Shown: in pieces, positions 14,022 through 14,816 of the stretch
How positions within the stretch are numbered: position 1 is the stretch's first letter
Layout: each line of letters starts with the position of its first letter
Assembly: GCA_937967775.1 (NCBI GenBank)
Contig: CALCJH010000194.1
Location: 1-14,816 of the forward strand
Source: an uncultured bacterium
GTDB lineage: Bacteria; Armatimonadota; UBA5829; DSUL01
Direction: 5' to 3'
DNA length: 14,816 nucleotides
Program-made: the position numbers and the translations under genes
Notes under the pieces: generated by a model
Told to the model about the DNA's origin: nothing
Databases searched by the model: none
Seen by the model: the letters and a program-made list of their open reading frames with translations, nothing else

Positions 14022-14816
14022 ATGGATTTCATCATACCGCTGTTCACGGAGGACACCGTCGCCCACACCGTGCTCATTCTGGGGCTGGTGGCGGCGCTGG
14101 GGCTGCTGGTGGGCAGCATCCGCATCTTCGGGATCAATCTGGGCATCGCCGGGGTGCTGTTCGCCGGGCTGGCGTTCGGGCATTTCGGTCTGGGCATTAA
14201 CGAGCACGTCCTGGAGTTCGCCAAGGAGTTCGGGCTGATCCTGTTCGTCTACACCATCGGAGTGCAGGTGGGGCCGGGGTTCACGGATTCTCTCAGGCGC
14301 CAGGGGCTTCCCCTGAACATCATGGCGGCCAGCGTGGTGCTACTCGGCGTCGCAATGACGCTGGCGGTCAGCCATTTCGGCAAAATAGACATCAAGGCGG
14401 CCGTGGGACTGTATTCCGGCGCCGTGACCAATACGCCCAGCCTGGGCGCGGCCCAGCAGGCGCTGAAGGACATCCCCGGCCTTCCCGCCGAGGCCGCCAA
14501 GCTCCCCGGTCTGGGTTACGCCATCGCCTATCCGTTCGGCATCATCGGCATCATCCTGACGATGCTGCTGGTGCGCGTGCTATTCCGGGTCAACGTTGCT
14601 CAGGAGAGCGAGCAGATCGCGCGCATCCAGCGACCGGCCGTCCCGCCGCCTGCCAATGCCAATCTAGAGGTCACGAACCCGAATCTGGACGGCCTGCGCA
14701 TCCGCGACATCCCGGGGCTTGCGGAATCGGGTGTGGTGATCTCGCGCATCCTGCACGAAGGAAAACTGGAGGTGGCGCATCCCGAGACGGTCATGCGGCT
14801 GGGAGATGTGCTGCAC
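14022..14816 (+). CDS. AspT/YidE-family transporter (3' partial)
   Basis: The frame from ATG 14022 stays open to the last base, giving the first 265 residues of a protein that should exceed 500. It is a membrane transporter of the AspT/YidE (aspartate:alanine antiporter-like) family. These proteins have two repeated membrane halves flanking cytoplasmic RCK_C (TrkA-C) domains. The first half is complete: about five hydrophobic segments, the conserved LFVYTIGVQVGPGF (about 79-92), and the GLYSGAVTNTPSLGAAQQAL region (about 127-146). A charged linker (about 193-222) follows, then the start of the first RCK_C domain near ISRILHEGKLEVAHPETVMRLGDVLH. The substrate is not known for most of the family. 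GGACGGAG stands 13 or more bases before the ATG, so the ribosome-binding site is weak. It diverges from the BNR_4 gene. Confidence 0.9.
   Translation, partial: MDFIIPLFTEDTVAHTVLILGLVAALGLLVGSIRIFGINLGIAGVLFAGLAFGHFGLGINEHVLEFAKEFGLILFVYTIGVQVGPGFTDSLRRQGLPLNIMAASVVLLGVAMTLAVSHFGKIDIKAAVGLYSGAVTNTPSLGAAQQALKDIPGLPAEAAKLPGLGYAIAYPFGIIGIILTMLLVRVLFRVNVAQESEQIARIQRPAVPPPANANLEVTNPNLDGLRIRDIPGLAESGVVISRILHEGKLEVAHPETVMRLGDVLH

Noticed and set aside
13604..14238. Short plus-strand frames over the palindromes and into the transporter gene
   Set aside because: They run through inverted repeats and in a different frame from the AspT/YidE-type gene that starts at 14022; their composition is repeat-derived.

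Overview
This is a high-GC bacterial window with short spacers and tightly packed operons. The genes point to a diderm heterotroph with carbohydrate-active enzymes. There is a PEP-CTERM surface protein, which implies an exosortase system elsewhere in the genome. There are also a lipobox peptidase, an alpha-L-fucosidase and a BNR_4/polysaccharide-lyase-like secreted protein. This mix would suit Armatimonadota or a Planctomycetota/PVC-like lineage, but that is a weak inference from gene content. Two intergenic palindromes look like the REP-type elements familiar from Actinobacteria, so taxonomy is left open.

Layout. (1) 1-990, plus: 3' part of a GH29 fucosidase. (2) 5065-1003, minus: a run of five genes, prfB (RF2), a stand-alone 5'-nucleotidase C-terminal domain protein, a glutaminyl-cyclase-like M28 lipoprotein, a nitrilase-superfamily amidohydrolase and a YnfA/UPF0060 membrane protein. 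Most junctions are 4-base start/stop overlaps. prfB needs the classical programmed +1 frameshift at CTT TGA C; when this is read through, a full 366-residue RF2 results. (3) About 5128-5469, plus: a 5'-truncated uroporphyrinogen-decarboxylase-like fragment that abuts the probable prfB promoter. (4) 6743-5595, minus: promoter, cobalamin riboswitch, long leader, PEP-CTERM protein and a strong downstream hairpin. (5) 6819-8739, plus: a near-consensus promoter and the queD-queE-queC operon, which makes 7-cyano-7-deazaguanine (preQ0) for queuosine or related modified bases. (6) 11891-8752, minus: promoter, ABC ATPase, ABC-2 permease and a membrane-anchored TPR protein, a probable three-gene export module. 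(7) 13415-12102, minus: secreted BNR_4 protein. (8) 13416-14021: a 606-base non-coding stretch holding two REP-like palindromes and a terminator-like hairpin with no gene feeding into it. (9) 14022 to the window end, plus: N-terminal half of an AspT/YidE-family transporter.

The most interesting element is the cobalamin riboswitch in front of a PEP-CTERM gene of unrecognised function. It suggests a surface protein made under B12 limitation, possibly a corrinoid-capture or corrinoid-handling factor in a bacterium that sorts surface proteins through exosortase. Next in interest are the orphan terminator and tandem palindromes at 13.68-13.84 kb, the catalytic-domain-less 5'-nucleotidase C domain and the prfB frameshift without a strong Shine-Dalgarno stimulator. 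No complete, clearly undescribed multi-gene system is visible.
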